Notes: a model not told the origin generated them from the letters alone. Counted from the first letter of the stretch, positions 17,707 to 27,338 are shown. The stretch: 64,000 nucleotides of DNA from Saprospiraceae bacterium (GCA_020629515.1 JAHDDE010000006.1:1-64000), one strand, 5' to 3'. Numbers and translations: made by a program.

Positions 17707-18785
17707 AAAAAACAGCTTTACACGAAAGACACATCGGTCTGAATGCTAAAATGGTGGAATTCGCAGGATATGAAATGCCCATAAGGTATAGTTCTCTTCA
17801 GGAAGAACATAAATGTGTCCGGGATTCTGTTGGAGTCTTTGATGTATCCCATATGGGTGAGTTTTTAATAAAAGGCAGTCAAGCTCTTTCTCTGATACAA
17901 AAAGTGAGTAGTAATGACGCTTCCAAATTAAACCCAGGTCAAGCACAGTATTCTTGCCTGCCTAATAATGAAGGCGGAATAATAGATGATCTTATCATCT
18001 ATTGCATTAATGCCGAGGAATATATGCTCGTTGTTAACGCTTCGAATATTGAAAAAGATTGGAACTGGATCAAAAATCAGAATAGTGAGAATGCGGAGAT
18101 GATCGATCAATCTGATGACATGAGCTTATTAGCTATACAAGGTCCACAAGCTTCCAATTTATTACAAAATATTACTGACGTTAATTTATCTGAAATTCCG
18201 TATTACTCATTTATGATTGGCAATATCGGAGGAGTCGATGATGTAATTATCTCCGCGACCGGCTATACGGGATCAGGAGGATTTGAATTATATGTCTCCA
18301 ATAAAAATGCACTAACTCTCTGGGACGCTATCTTCAATATAAAAAGTGATATTAAAGTCAGTCCCGTTGGTCTTGGAGCACGAGATACACTGAGGTTAGA
18401 AATGGGATATTGCTTATATGGCAATGATATTGATGACACCACCTCTCCAATCGAAGCTGGGCTTTCTTGGATCACAAAATTTAATCACAATTTTACCAAT
18501 TGCAACAATCTGCAAAAACAAAAAATCGAAGGTGTTGACCGAAAGTTGGTTGGATTTGAAATGATAGACAAAGGAATACCTCGAAAAGGTTATGATATCC
18601 TAAACCAAGATGGATTAATTATTGGCAAAGTCACTTCTGGAGGCATCTCTCCTATGTTAGAAAAGGGAATTGGCTTAGGCTATATAAATGTCCCTTACCA
18701 TAAAAAAGAAACTCCAATAAAAATTCAAATTAGAAAGAAGCAAATAGAGGGTATAATTAAAAGGCCACCATTCATAGAGATGTAA
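17703..18785 (+). CDS. gcvT: Aminomethyltransferase, glycine cleavage T protein
   Basis: Transfers the methylene carbon from aminomethyl-GcvH to tetrahydrofolate, releasing ammonia. Visible family blocks are MPIRYSS, FDVSHMGEF near residue 45, ATGYTGSGGFELY (folate-binding region) and GARDTLRLEMGYCLYG; 360 residues is usual. Translationally coupled to gcvP by a 4-bp overlap. Its stop touches, with no gap, the stop of the convergent YCII lipoprotein gene. Confidence 0.96.
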   Translation: MKKTALHERHIGLNAKMVEFAGYEMPIRYSSLQEEHKCVRDSVGVFDVSHMGEFLIKGSQALSLIQKVSSNDASKLNPGQAQYSCLPNNEGGIIDDLIIYCINAEEYMLVVNASNIEKDWNWIKNQNSENAEMIDQSDDMSLLAIQGPQASNLLQNITDVNLSEIPYYSFMIGNIGGVDDVIISATGYTGSGGFELYVSNKNALTLWDAIFNIKSDIKVSPVGLGARDTLRLEMGYCLYGNDIDDTTSPIEAGLSWITKFNHNFTNCNNLQKQKIEGVDRKLVGFEMIDKGIPRKGYDILNQDGLIIGKVTSGGISPMLEKGIGLGYINVPYHKKETPIKIQIRKKQIEGIIKRPPFIEM

Positions 18786-19259
18786 TCAAAAAGACTTTAG
18801 TGAAAGTTGTTTGTTGAATTCATTTACATATTTTAGACCCGCAGGTCCGTACCAAGGGTGTAACTCCATAACAAGAGATCCTGCTTGTATTGCTGGATCT
18901 GTATTAGTAAGTTCTTTGGCTTTATCAACACTATCCACATTGAAGATATAAATACCTCTAACTTCCCCGTCATCCAAAAAAGGTCCAGCAATAGACAAGC
19001 TACCCTGTTCGGCCATTCTTCGAATATTTTCCATATGAGCTGCTTGCAATGATATTTGAGCCAGACTATCCAAATCACGATTTGGCCCTTTTTTCAATAG
19101 TGCTATGATATATACAGACATACCATAGTCATCGGCTTTCATTTCACGGGCTAAGTCTTTATTATAATAATCGTTATCTGTTGGATTAACAGTTTTATCT
19201 GATCCACATCCTAATATCATGCAGATCATGACATAACAGATAATGTACCGCCACGCCAA
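18786..19259 (-). CDS. YCII-domain lipoprotein
   Basis: Lipoprotein with a YCII (dimeric alpha/beta barrel) domain; function unknown. The signal segment MAWRYIICYVMICMILGC ends in lipobox ILGC with Cys18. The domain spans about 45-145 and has the family His (AAHMENIRRMAEQG), the GPFLDDG turn and the C-terminal WYGPAGL. YCII proteins are usually cytoplasmic, so a lipidated, exported form is uncommon. The start must be TTG at 19259, 1 nt after the upstream stop: later Met codons would remove the positively charged signal start. This spacing implies translational coupling to the giant BNR gene. Confidence 0.78.
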   Translation of the reverse strand: MAWRYIICYVMICMILGCGSDKTVNPTDNDYYNKDLAREMKADDYGMSVYIIALLKKGPNRDLDSLAQISLQAAHMENIRRMAEQGSLSIAGPFLDDGEVRGIYIFNVDSVDKAKELTNTDPAIQAGSLVMELHPWYGPAGLKYVNEFNKQLSLKSF

Positions 19260-19260
19260 A

Positions 19261-22200
19261 TTATTCCTTTATAATTTTTTGAACAGTCCTATCCTCTTGG
19301 CCCAGGAATTCCACGAAGTAGACCCCACTTTGCTCACTCGACAGATCGATCGTATATTTCAAAGCCGATTCTAATTTTACCCTTCTTATAATCTGCCCTA
19401 AATAGTTCCTAACAATTATATTATCAAAATCGAACTTTGGATCGACCTCAATATTGAGGTTACCATTAGTAGGGTTGGGATAGACTTTATTTTCTGTTAT
19501 AGCAATATCTACTGTAGGCGTTGTGTTATCTAAAACCACAGAAACGTTGTCAATGGCCCATCCCCATCCTATTGCTGCGGCATCAGCGAATAATCTAAAT
19601 CTTAGCAAGACGATATCATCTTTATCAAAAAATTGACTCAGATCGATCTCATGATAAACATACAAGTTCTGTCTGCCACTCGCTCCTTGATTATATGCAT
19701 CGAGCCAACCACCATCTGATCTTGCATCGTACCCATCAAGTAACTCAATCCAGTTTTCACCATCCCGTGAGCCTTCAACTATGACATAATCCCAGAAGTC
19801 ATTATCCCCGTATACTGACCCAGGTTCCCCTGATTCAATAATAGCCACGTCATTATAGCTCAAAAATTGTTGCCCCTTTATTCTGATAGGTTTAGTAAGT
19901 GTATAAATAAAATTCTCTGCATTGGTATAAGGGTGTAAACTATGGATAGCCTCATCATCAAACCCTGATTCGGTATAAATTTCAAATCCATTGCCAGAAA
20001 AATCAGAATAAGTAGACTCATCTGAAAAATCATTGAAATATTCGATTACTGGCTCAACAGGTATGAACAACTGAAGGTTGAACTTGACTGAAGAATACTC
20101 GACAGAATCAAGATAGGCTAATACCTGAATCTGTGCTTCGCCTTCGATATTAGGGTTGTCAAGCAAGATGTTCTCTATCCCAATCTCGTTTATTCCTTCT
20201 GAGGCAACCTCTACCCCATTGAGCAAAACTATCGATGAATCAAACTGCTCAGGATAATCTACTTCTAACTTAATATTGCCATCGGGAGCCACAAAAGAAT
20301 TAACTATCACTGGTGGAAATATTATTCTTGTATCCAAACCTTGAATTGTCGCTGTCCAAATGCCTCTACCGTAAGTAGCAATAACCAATTGATCATCTTG
20401 AAGGATAAAGTCATATGTATTAGCCGCACCCATGCTGTTATCCATTAGAGCCCATGTAGCGCCACCATCAAGAGTTTCTATTATACCTATTTCTGAACCG
20501 ACCCAAATTCTGTCGGTATCATTAGGAAACACGAATAAAGTATTCACTGCGACATCAGGAAATCCCCTGGTACTCACACCATTTTGAGAATCAGCAAATC
20601 CTGATATATCCTCCCATGTCTCACCTAAGTCATTGGTCATAAGAACTTTGGGGCGCCCTTGAAAGGAGAATAAGCTATAGGCCGTGTTTTTATCCTCAGG
20701 ATGTGTGGCCAAACCAGACACAAAACCTAATTTAACATCGGGATATAGAGCTGATTCTGAAAATGATGCCCCACCATCAGTAGAAACAAAAATACGTCCA
20801 TCTTCACTCATATCCCCGCCCGTCCATACGACATCATAATCAGCTACTGACACCTCAATATCTATAGAATTATTGAAGCTCCAAAAATCGCTTTCGATGC
20901 GAGTAGGCTCCCAGTTAGCGCCAAAATTATTGGATACCCATACCCCAGATGAGCCAACAGTAAAGACCCTGTCAGGAAATTTCTTAGAATTCGCCAATCT
21001 CGATATGAAAGGTCCATTATCGTCAATACCTTGTGTTGCATTAGTCCAAATCACACCTTGATTAGTACTCCTTGATATACCATTAAATTGTGATGCTCCG
21101 AGCATAAGATTCTTATCACGATTATTCCAAATAGACTCAAATCCATCACCTCCTATAGCAAAAGTGTAGTAAGTTGAAGCGTCAGCACTTTGTGACGCAG
21201 GTGTAAACCATGTACTATTGTCCTGTGTCCCCCCTATATATCTGTCTTCTCCTGGAGCTTTATCCGCACCATAAAACTGTGTAGTATTGTATCCAAAACT
21301 TGCAAAAGAAAATGCTCCATCAAGTACACCTGGATCTCTACTTCGACGAGATACATAGAGCCCTCCATCATTACCGATCAAGAGTCTAAAAAACTTTCGA
21401 TTAGGATCATCTTTTAAAATAGTGATGTTATGCTGATCGGGATGTACTCCAACAAAGTTTCGCAAATTAGCATTCGAATAAGTATTAATCTGATCATATT
21501 CGAAGTAGGCATCAGAAATGTTCGATATATTTTTCTCTAATGCTTCAGTCTTTTCTTTATTGATCCTAAAGTTACTCTCTGGAAAATTATTATCTATATA
21601 CGTACTATCAGTCAGAACAGGCCACATGAAATACATGTTTCTATACTCATGTCCACCTCCTGAAACTGCAATATTAGCATCCGTAGTATCTGTGTAGGTC
21701 ACATCATGAACATAAATATATTCTCGACTATTTGCCTCTGTAGGTTCACCTGTAAACTGGGGTATGAGATTCCAAATACTATCATTTTGTTGATCTCGAA
21801 ATGAAACCATTAACTGTCGATTATTTTCTGTATCCCATGCCTGAAAAGGAATATCAACTAAATCTTCATAAGTATAATCCGAAGCAGGAACTCCAGAACC
21901 CCGTCCATCCACGGTAAACCGATGAGCCTTTTGGCCACCTTGTCCAAATCGAAGTTCGATTGGCAATATCTCATTTTGTGTCAGATCTTCACCTAAATCT
22001 ATTCCTCCATTGCCTACTGCCCCACCAAAATTAACTAAATCCAAAAATGGTTGAGTCCCTAATTCTTGCACCACAAAGCGAGTGGCATCTATACTATCAC
22101 CAGTTAATTCAAATTTCCAAAGATTAACACCACCTACATATACTATGTCTTCTTCAAATGGGTGTGCTGCTACAGTATTGTCATACCATCCTTGCCCTGT

Positions 22201-23322
22201 TAAAAAATGAACATTTGTGGAGCCTTCTGGAGCTGAAACCAGATTCCAAGATTCTGCCCCATCACTACTTACATACAGATCTGAACCAGTTCCTGTCTCA
22301 GGACCTAAAGCAGCCGCCCAAATTCGATCTGGATTTACTTCTGAGATTGCAATTTCTATTCGACCGTTTGGATTTAATCCATCACTTTTATTTACCCAGG
22401 TCTCTCCACCATCAGTTGACTTTAGTACTCCAGTTCCTAAAACTGCAGCATAGAGATTATTAAAGTCATTGACATCATATTCTAGATCATCAATTCGCAT
22501 TTCATCTGACGAAAAGGTTCTTTTCCATGACACTCCACCATCAGTGGTCTTGTATATTGCAGATCTAAGATCACCAACTAATGGGCCATCCTCATCGCCA
22601 CTTCTATCCCAAACACTATTTCGCGTTGAGGCCACTACTATATCAGGATTAGAAGGATCCACAATTATCCGACTAACGTTTCTGAAGTCTGGAAATTCTT
22701 CAGGATCTGCTATCTGTTCCCATGTTTCTCCAAAATCCATGCTTTTAAACATCCCAGAACCATCTAAATCATTTGTAAAATGTTCTCCAGTACCAGCATA
22801 TACAATATCCTTGTTAGATAGTGATTGAGCTAAAGTATTGGTTCCAAAATTTGGAAGGTTTTGAGTTTTATGCACCCAATTCTGTCCTCCATCTGTAGTT
22901 TTCCAAATCCCCCCAGAAGCACTGCCCGCTAACCAAGTATCGTTTGTAAAATCATCTTGATACACAACTATCGCTCTTGTTCTCCCACCCACATTGCCAG
23001 GACCACGTTCTGTAAAAACAATATCGTTATTCTTATTTTCAGAGCGTTTAACCTTTGATAGCTCATTCATAAGATAATTTGAAGTATAAGATGGCGCATT
23101 TAAGTCATAGGGTGTTCTTAAATCACGTTGCATTTGAGCGTACAATTCTGGCATGGCTAATTTGTTGATTCCCGCCTTTTTTTTCGCCATTTTTTTAGAT
23201 AAATACTCCATGCGTCTATTGTCTTCTGCTGAAGTATTTTTTGACTCTTTGTTTATCAAATAATATCCAAAGAGCAAAAAGCTCATAATTCCAACTAAAT
23301 AAATCAATGATTTAATACTCAT
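19261..23322 (-). CDS. Large secreted BNR/sortilin-like repeat protein with T9SS sorting domain
   Basis: A 1353-residue exported protein, probably displayed at or released from the cell surface by the type IX secretion system. A hydrophobic N-terminal segment (about 5-24) serves for Sec export. Asp-box motifs of the S/T-x-D-G-G-x-x-W type lie near 142, 194, 259, 302 and 352, with at least five more in the second half, giving one or two beta-propellers. A non-repeat stretch of roughly 200 residues interrupts them. The C-terminal about 75 residues, from VYPNPTNG, form a type A T9SS sorting domain. No catalytic residues are evident, so a binding or scaffold role is as likely as a hydrolase. It lies in an operon between two lipoprotein genes. 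Confidence 0.87.
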   Translation of the reverse strand: MSIKSLIYLVGIMSFLLFGYYLINKESKNTSAEDNRRMEYLSKKMAKKKAGINKLAMPELYAQMQRDLRTPYDLNAPSYTSNYLMNELSKVKRSENKNNDIVFTERGPGNVGGRTRAIVVYQDDFTNDTWLAGSASGGIWKTTDGGQNWVHKTQNLPNFGTNTLAQSLSNKDIVYAGTGEHFTNDLDGSGMFKSMDFGETWEQIADPEEFPDFRNVSRIIVDPSNPDIVVASTRNSVWDRSGDEDGPLVGDLRSAIYKTTDGGVSWKRTFSSDEMRIDDLEYDVNDFNNLYAAVLGTGVLKSTDGGETWVNKSDGLNPNGRIEIAISEVNPDRIWAAALGPETGTGSDLYVSSDGAESWNLVSAPEGSTNVHFLTGQGWYDNTVAAHPFEEDIVYVGGVNLWKFELTGDSIDATRFVVQELGTQPFLDLVNFGGAVGNGGIDLGEDLTQNEILPIELRFGQGGQKAHRFTVDGRGSGVPASDYTYEDLVDIPFQAWDTENNRQLMVSFRDQQNDSIWNLIPQFTGEPTEANSREYIYVHDVTYTDTTDANIAVSGGGHEYRNMYFMWPVLTDSTYIDNNFPESNFRINKEKTEALEKNISNISDAYFEYDQINTYSNANLRNFVGVHPDQHNITILKDDPNRKFFRLLIGNDGGLYVSRRSRDPGVLDGAFSFASFGYNTTQFYGADKAPGEDRYIGGTQDNSTWFTPASQSADASTYYTFAIGGDGFESIWNNRDKNLMLGASQFNGISRSTNQGVIWTNATQGIDDNGPFISRLANSKKFPDRVFTVGSSGVWVSNNFGANWEPTRIESDFWSFNNSIDIEVSVADYDVVWTGGDMSEDGRIFVSTDGGASFSESALYPDVKLGFVSGLATHPEDKNTAYSLFSFQGRPKVLMTNDLGETWEDISGFADSQNGVSTRGFPDVAVNTLFVFPNDTDRIWVGSEIGIIETLDGGATWALMDNSMGAANTYDFILQDDQLVIATYGRGIWTATIQGLDTRIIFPPVIVNSFVAPDGNIKLEVDYPEQFDSSIVLLNGVEVASEGINEIGIENILLDNPNIEGEAQIQVLAYLDSVEYSSVKFNLQLFIPVEPVIEYFNDFSDESTYSDFSGNGFEIYTESGFDDEAIHSLHPYTNAENFIYTLTKPIRIKGQQFLSYNDVAIIESGEPGSVYGDNDFWDYVIVEGSRDGENWIELLDGYDARSDGGWLDAYNQGASGRQNLYVYHEIDLSQFFDKDDIVLLRFRLFADAAAIGWGWAIDNVSVVLDNTTPTVDIAITENKVYPNPTNGNLNIEVDPKFDFDNIIVRNYLGQIIRRVKLESALKYTIDLSSEQSGVYFVEFLGQEDRTVQKIIKE

Positions 23323-23335
23323 ATGACACCTTATT

Positions 23336-23734
23336 TTATATGCTGTTTATTACTTTTTTATATTCAATTGTCTTTTTTCTTCCCGTCCCTTGTTTATTAG
23401 CGTTTCTACTCCACTTTTCCAGTTTTAATGTTTCATTGTTACTCCATTCAACAATTCCATTGACACGAGTTTTATTTATAATGATTTCGTTATCCGTATT
23501 GATCACAACAAACACTAATCTGTCTGGATCCATAATAGGATCATCGTATGCATAACAAAGATGAAAAGTCCCTGATTCATTAGGTATACATGTTGGTTTT
23601 TCACTAAAGGTTTGATTAATTAAAACTGTAAGATCTGTCTTGCTCTCGTTAATCAAAGAAGATTTCGATTTACAACTTGCCACGATAATTAACACCAAGA
23701 ATGTTACTATAATAAAAACGTATTCGTACCTCAT
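23336..23734 (-). CDS. Small lipoprotein of unknown function
   Basis: Unrecognised 132-residue protein. An N-terminal hydrophobic segment ends in lipobox IVASC with Cys21; the mature part is mixed charged/polar and has two further cysteines (CIPN and HLCYAY) that may form a disulfide. I chose ATG at 23734 over an in-frame GTG five codons upstream because it gives a compact signal peptide. Its stop is 13 bp before the start of the giant BNR protein, so it is the first gene of that minus-strand operon. Confidence 0.65.
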   Translation of the reverse strand: MRYEYVFIIVTFLVLIIVASCKSKSSLINESKTDLTVLINQTFSEKPTCIPNESGTFHLCYAYDDPIMDPDRLVFVVINTDNEIIINKTRVNGIVEWSNNETLKLEKWSRNANKQGTGRKKTIEYKKVINSI

Positions 23735-23807
23735 AATTAGTTGTTGCACAATATAAAATATGGTTCGTTTAAATATGTAACGATTTTATAACTTTTATGT
23801 ACTCTAA

Positions 23808-24677
23808 CTATATTGCTGTAATCAAAACTATTGCTACAATCCCGCATATCAATCCTAAAACCTTTAACTTATTAAGCTGCTCATTAAAGAAATAGAATCC
23901 AACTAAGGAAGTTAAAACCAACATACCAATATTGTTAATAGGAAATAATACAGATCCATCCCATCCTTTACCCAAGAGATAAACCAAAAGATAAATGGTT
24001 AAATAATTAGGGAGCCCTAACACCACTCCCCCATATATATCTTTCAATTTGAAAGCTCCTTTTTTAAATATTATCCTATATACAATAAGGAAGCTCCCCA
24101 TAAGTCCAGCAAGACCAAATGAAGTTGCTGTAAACTGCATACCATCTCCACCCATCTTTCCTGAAACTTCAACAAAGTATAGTAATATTTCTATCACCCC
24201 GCTCATCAAAAACACAATGATGGGTAATAGAATAATCCATTTAGATCTTGGTAAAATATTTTCACTTTTATCGGGTAGATTTACTAAAATAACAGCTAAA
24301 ATTGCTGCAATCATCCCTAAAGATTTCGAGACAGTTAACAATTCTCCGTAGACGACAATAGCAAATCCCGCAGAAAGTATAAGCGACATCTTTTGTATGA
24401 TAACTGTTAAAGACAACCCTGCTTTTTGGTAAGATAGTGCCATAAGATTGAACCCCACTATAAATAACACAGACAAGAATAGCGAACTCCAAGCCCATGG
24501 TCTGAGATAAAAATCATGTGGCACAGACAGCTCTCCAAGAAAGAGTGAAGAAGTTAATACACAAACAAAGTAGTTGACTACGATAGCATTTAGATTGTCA
24601 ACTTGATACTTAGAAAAGTATTTAAATATCACTGTCAACAACACATTACAAAGGATAAGTAAAATAACTATCGCCAT
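23808..24677 (-). CDS. EamA/DMT-family transporter
   Basis: Inner-membrane protein with about ten hydrophobic segments in 289 residues and the internal duplication pattern of drug/metabolite transporters (EamA). Family-like features include VVNYFVC in the second helix and the repeated FNLMALSYQKAG/NNIGMLVLTS helices. Substrate unknown: an amino acid, purine or other metabolite exporter is possible. A matching -7 box lies 27 bp upstream. Divergent from the TauE/SafE gene. Confidence 0.8.
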   Translation of the reverse strand: MAIVILLILCNVLLTVIFKYFSKYQVDNLNAIVVNYFVCVLTSSLFLGELSVPHDFYLRPWAWSSLFLSVLFIVGFNLMALSYQKAGLSLTVIIQKMSLILSAGFAIVVYGELLTVSKSLGMIAAILAVILVNLPDKSENILPRSKWIILLPIIVFLMSGVIEILLYFVEVSGKMGGDGMQFTATSFGLAGLMGSFLIVYRIIFKKGAFKLKDIYGGVVLGLPNYLTIYLLVYLLGKGWDGSVLFPINNIGMLVLTSLVGFYFFNEQLNKLKVLGLICGIVAIVLITAI

Positions 24678-24703
24678 TCTTTAATTTTAGATCTATTGGT
24701 ATT

Positions 24704-24711
24704 CAAAATTA
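24704..24711 (-). promoter_or_regulatory. -7 box for the DMT transporter gene
   Basis: The minus strand reads TAATTTTG, matching TAnnTTTG exactly and ending 27 bp before the ATG at 24677. No clear -33 partner is visible. Confidence 0.4.
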
Positions 24712-24774
24712 ACTTTCTTATGCTTTAACATTGGTATCACGCACCAATTGTCATTCTTGCCATTTTTATAAAGC

Positions 24775-24782
24775 TATTTTTG
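24775..24782 (+). promoter_or_regulatory. -7 box abutting the TauE/SafE start codon
   Basis: TATTTTTG matches TAnnTTTG and ends 4 bp before the ATG at 24787, so a transcript from it would be leaderless or nearly so. The T-rich context makes a chance match possible. Confidence 0.25.
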
Positions 24783-24786
24783 ATTC

Positions 24787-25527
24787 ATGGAAGAGCTGAT
24801 AACTACCCAATATCTTTTAGCCTTGTGCGGTGCATTTCTTATTGGAATTAGTAAATCTGGAATAAAAGGAATAGGAGTAATTAATATCACAATAATGGCT
24901 TTAGTTTTTGGTGCGAAGTCGTCTACAGGTATTGTACTTCCCTTACTAATAGCAGGAGATATAATTGCCGTGTTATATTATAATAAGCATTGCCAGTGGT
25001 CAGTATTACTTAAACTCCTTCCGTATGTCATAATCGGAGTAATCATAGGAGCACTTTGGGGTAAAACCCTCCCAGAAGATGTATTTAGAAAAAGTATGGC
25101 ATTAATAATTCTCATCAGTGTAATTATGATGTTCATGTCTGAATATTTAAATAAAATAGACTTTAGCAGGTACAGGATATTTGGTATATCCATGGGTATT
25201 CTTGCGGGTATAACAACAATGATTGGTAATCTTGCAGGAGCATTTGCCAATGTCTTCTTCTTAGCTATGCGGCTCCCCAAAAACGAATTTATTGGGACTG
25301 CAGCTTATCTTTTTTTTGTAGTTAACTTATTCAAATTACCCTTTCATATCATCTCTTGGCAAACTATCACTTATGAAAGTTTTCTGATAGATATACAGCT
25401 TATACCCTCAGTACTGATTGGCTTCGTGGTAGGAGCAAAAGTGGTACGCATGATCAATGAAAAGATTTATAGAAACTTTATTTTGGTAGTGACTGCTTTA
25501 GGGGCATTGCTAATTTTTTTTAGATAG
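24787..25527 (+). CDS. Sulfite exporter TauE/SafE family protein
   Basis: Eight or so hydrophobic segments in 246 residues, with the duplicated TauE/SafE pattern. The N-terminal GAFLIGISKSGIKG is the conserved first-half motif, and the second half repeats it as GILAGITTMIGNLAGA. Members export or import sulfite, sulfoacetate or related organosulfur anions; the direction here is not known. It is one of four sulfur-anion-linked membrane proteins in the window (also SulP and the two YeeE/YedE halves), though not near them. No obvious operon partner. Confidence 0.85.
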   Translation: MEELITTQYLLALCGAFLIGISKSGIKGIGVINITIMALVFGAKSSTGIVLPLLIAGDIIAVLYYNKHCQWSVLLKLLPYVIIGVIIGALWGKTLPEDVFRKSMALIILISVIMMFMSEYLNKIDFSRYRIFGISMGILAGITTMIGNLAGAFANVFFLAMRLPKNEFIGTAAYLFFVVNLFKLPFHIISWQTITYESFLIDIQLIPSVLIGFVVGAKVVRMINEKIYRNFILVVTALGALLIFFR

Positions 25528-25538
25528 ATAGTACTACA

Positions 25539-26396
25539 TCATTTCCGAAAAGGAGACATAAGACCTTCTTGAGCTACAGATGCTACGAGTTGTCCAGATC
25601 TGTTAAAAATGCTTCCCCTTGTAAAACCTAATGAGGCAGAAGCACTTGGACTATCTAAAACATATAATAACCAATCATCGGCTCTAAAGGGACGGTGGAA
25701 CCATAGAGCATGATCTAAACTGGCTAAGAAATAAGTCCCCCTGAGTGCTATATCTCTATGAGGAAGCAAAGCAGTTCCTAATAGATTATAATCAGATGCA
25801 TATGCCAACACCTCTTGGTGCACTCTAAAATCATCAGGCAATTCACCTTTAGCTTTCAACCAAACATGTCGAAACGGCTCCTCTTTACTTGGGTTAATAG
25901 GATCAAATACTTCTACTGGCCTAAACTCGATCGGCCTTTCATGTACAGTCATATTGTATAACTGCGGATTGACTTGCTTAAGAACTTGTAAGTTTTCTAC
26001 ATCAGTCTTCAAAGTATCTGGACCAGGCACATCAGGCATCGTTATTTGATGCTCAAGTCCATCTTTAGGAGTACAAAAAGAAGCAGCCATATTGAATATT
26101 GCCCTTCCTTTTTGAGTTGCAGTAACCCTTCTTGTTGTAAAACTTCCTCCATCTCTAAGTGTTTCCATATTGTAAATAATGGGTCTATTGATATTACCCG
26201 CCAAAATGAAATAACCATGAAGTGAATGAGCTACCCTTCCTTCAGGAACAGTTTCATAAGCCGCATGCAAGGCTTGGCCCAACACTTGACCTCCAAAGAC
26301 TCTTCCCCATGGAGACATATAATTCTGCCCACGGTAAAGATTAACATCTAACTCTTCTAAATCCAACAGACTTATTAACTCCTGAATATTATCCAT
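25539..26396 (-). CDS. tesB: Acyl-CoA thioesterase II
   Basis: Hydrolyses acyl-CoA to free fatty acid and CoA. The double hot-dog fold is evident: WGRVFGGQVLGQAL (about 30-43), HSLHGYFILAG (about 58-68), then the second domain with LASLDHALWFHRP and a C-terminal FTRGSIF. The Asp in the SLDHALWFH segment is the expected catalytic residue. 285 residues is the normal length. A -7 box lies 19 bp upstream, in the gap after the EEP-family gene, so it may have its own promoter. Confidence 0.93.
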   Translation of the reverse strand: MDNIQELISLLDLEELDVNLYRGQNYMSPWGRVFGGQVLGQALHAAYETVPEGRVAHSLHGYFILAGNINRPIIYNMETLRDGGSFTTRRVTATQKGRAIFNMAASFCTPKDGLEHQITMPDVPGPDTLKTDVENLQVLKQVNPQLYNMTVHERPIEFRPVEVFDPINPSKEEPFRHVWLKAKGELPDDFRVHQEVLAYASDYNLLGTALLPHRDIALRGTYFLASLDHALWFHRPFRADDWLLYVLDSPSASASLGFTRGSIFNRSGQLVASVAQEGLMSPFRK

Positions 26397-26414
26397 CTAT
26401 CCAATATTTGGCCA

Positions 26415-26422
26415 CAAAGATA
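26415..26422 (-). promoter_or_regulatory. -7 box for tesB
   Basis: The minus strand reads TATCTTTG, an exact TAnnTTTG match, ending 19 bp before the tesB ATG. It lies in the 33-bp gap between the two minus-strand genes. Confidence 0.4.
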
Positions 26423-26429
26423 TTGATTA

Positions 26430-27338
26430 TCAAAGAGCAATATCTATAATAATCGGCAAATGATCCGAGCCAATATGAGGCCCTACTATCCTATCTATAA
26501 GTTGAATGTTGGGGCTAATAAAACAATGATCTATTGGTATACTAAGCGGCCAAAAATAGGTGGGCCAAGAAGCTGATATAGAATATCTTGTATCTACTAA
26601 CCCCGAAAAATCTTCTATTCTTTTGAATTCTTTTGAATACGGTGTTAGGTTAAAATCTCCCATATAGACCACATTGTCAAGGTCGCTCACCAAATCAATA
26701 CTTTTGTTTATCTGCATTTCTCGTACGTTATGATTTCGACGACCCATCGGATTCTCATAATGGACTCCCAGAAAATTTAATATTGAACCATTTATATTAA
26801 CCTTACTATATATCGTTGGAAAGTATGAATTGGTAAAATCAATAATCTTAAAATTGTTCAATGGGTATTTAGAAAAGAAGCCGATGCCGAAATTGTCTTC
26901 TTGTATCCTATTAATATGATAAGGATACCTTTTACCAATACTATTCTTTAATGAGACATCCCAAAAGGAGGTATATTCTAAAATCAATAAAATGTCTGGA
27001 TCAATGCTATCAACGTAGGCAAGAACTGGATCTGCATTTGTATTAGTTGATAATAAATTGAAAGACGCAACTCTTATGACATTATCCTTAATTTCAGCCT
27101 CTGCTCTAATATCCGAAGGGTAAATATCAATGAGTAAAAACATGGACAGAAATAATAAAATAGCCCCTTTTAAAATTTTTTTATTGAACAACATCAATAT
27201 GGATATGAATAGAGATAAAATGTAAATATGCCAGGAAAAACTTGTCACCAAATCAAAAACCCAAAAGTACCCTCCTAATGAAGTACAAATAATGGCCATA
27301 AAGGCGGCATAGTATATAAACAATAAGAATTTGTTCAT
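26430..27338 (-). CDS. Membrane-anchored endonuclease/exonuclease/phosphatase family protein
   Basis: Three N-terminal hydrophobic segments (about 3-25, 34-50 and 57-70) are followed by an EEP-fold hydrolase domain. Fold signatures are VASFNLLS (about 90), LLILEYT with the metal-binding Glu, VYMGDFNLTP (Asp and Asn of the active site) and the terminal SDHLPI with catalytic His. The arrangement places the catalytic domain on one face of the inner membrane, probably the periplasm. EEP members cleave phosphodiesters of nucleic acids, inositol phosphates or sphingolipids, so the substrate stays open. Confidence 0.82.
   Translation of the reverse strand: MNKFLLFIYYAAFMAIICTSLGGYFWVFDLVTSFSWHIYILSLFISILMLFNKKILKGAILLFLSMFLLIDIYPSDIRAEAEIKDNVIRVASFNLLSTNTNADPVLAYVDSIDPDILLILEYTSFWDVSLKNSIGKRYPYHINRIQEDNFGIGFFSKYPLNNFKIIDFTNSYFPTIYSKVNINGSILNFLGVHYENPMGRRNHNVREMQINKSIDLVSDLDNVVYMGDFNLTPYSKEFKRIEDFSGLVDTRYSISASWPTYFWPLSIPIDHCFISPNIQLIDRIVGPHIGSDHLPIIIDIAL

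Noticed and set aside
22158-22463. 101-codon plus-strand ORF opposite the BNR gene
   Set aside because: Fully antisense to the giant protein's Asp-box region; its Leu/His-rich translation is that of a reverse-frame shadow.
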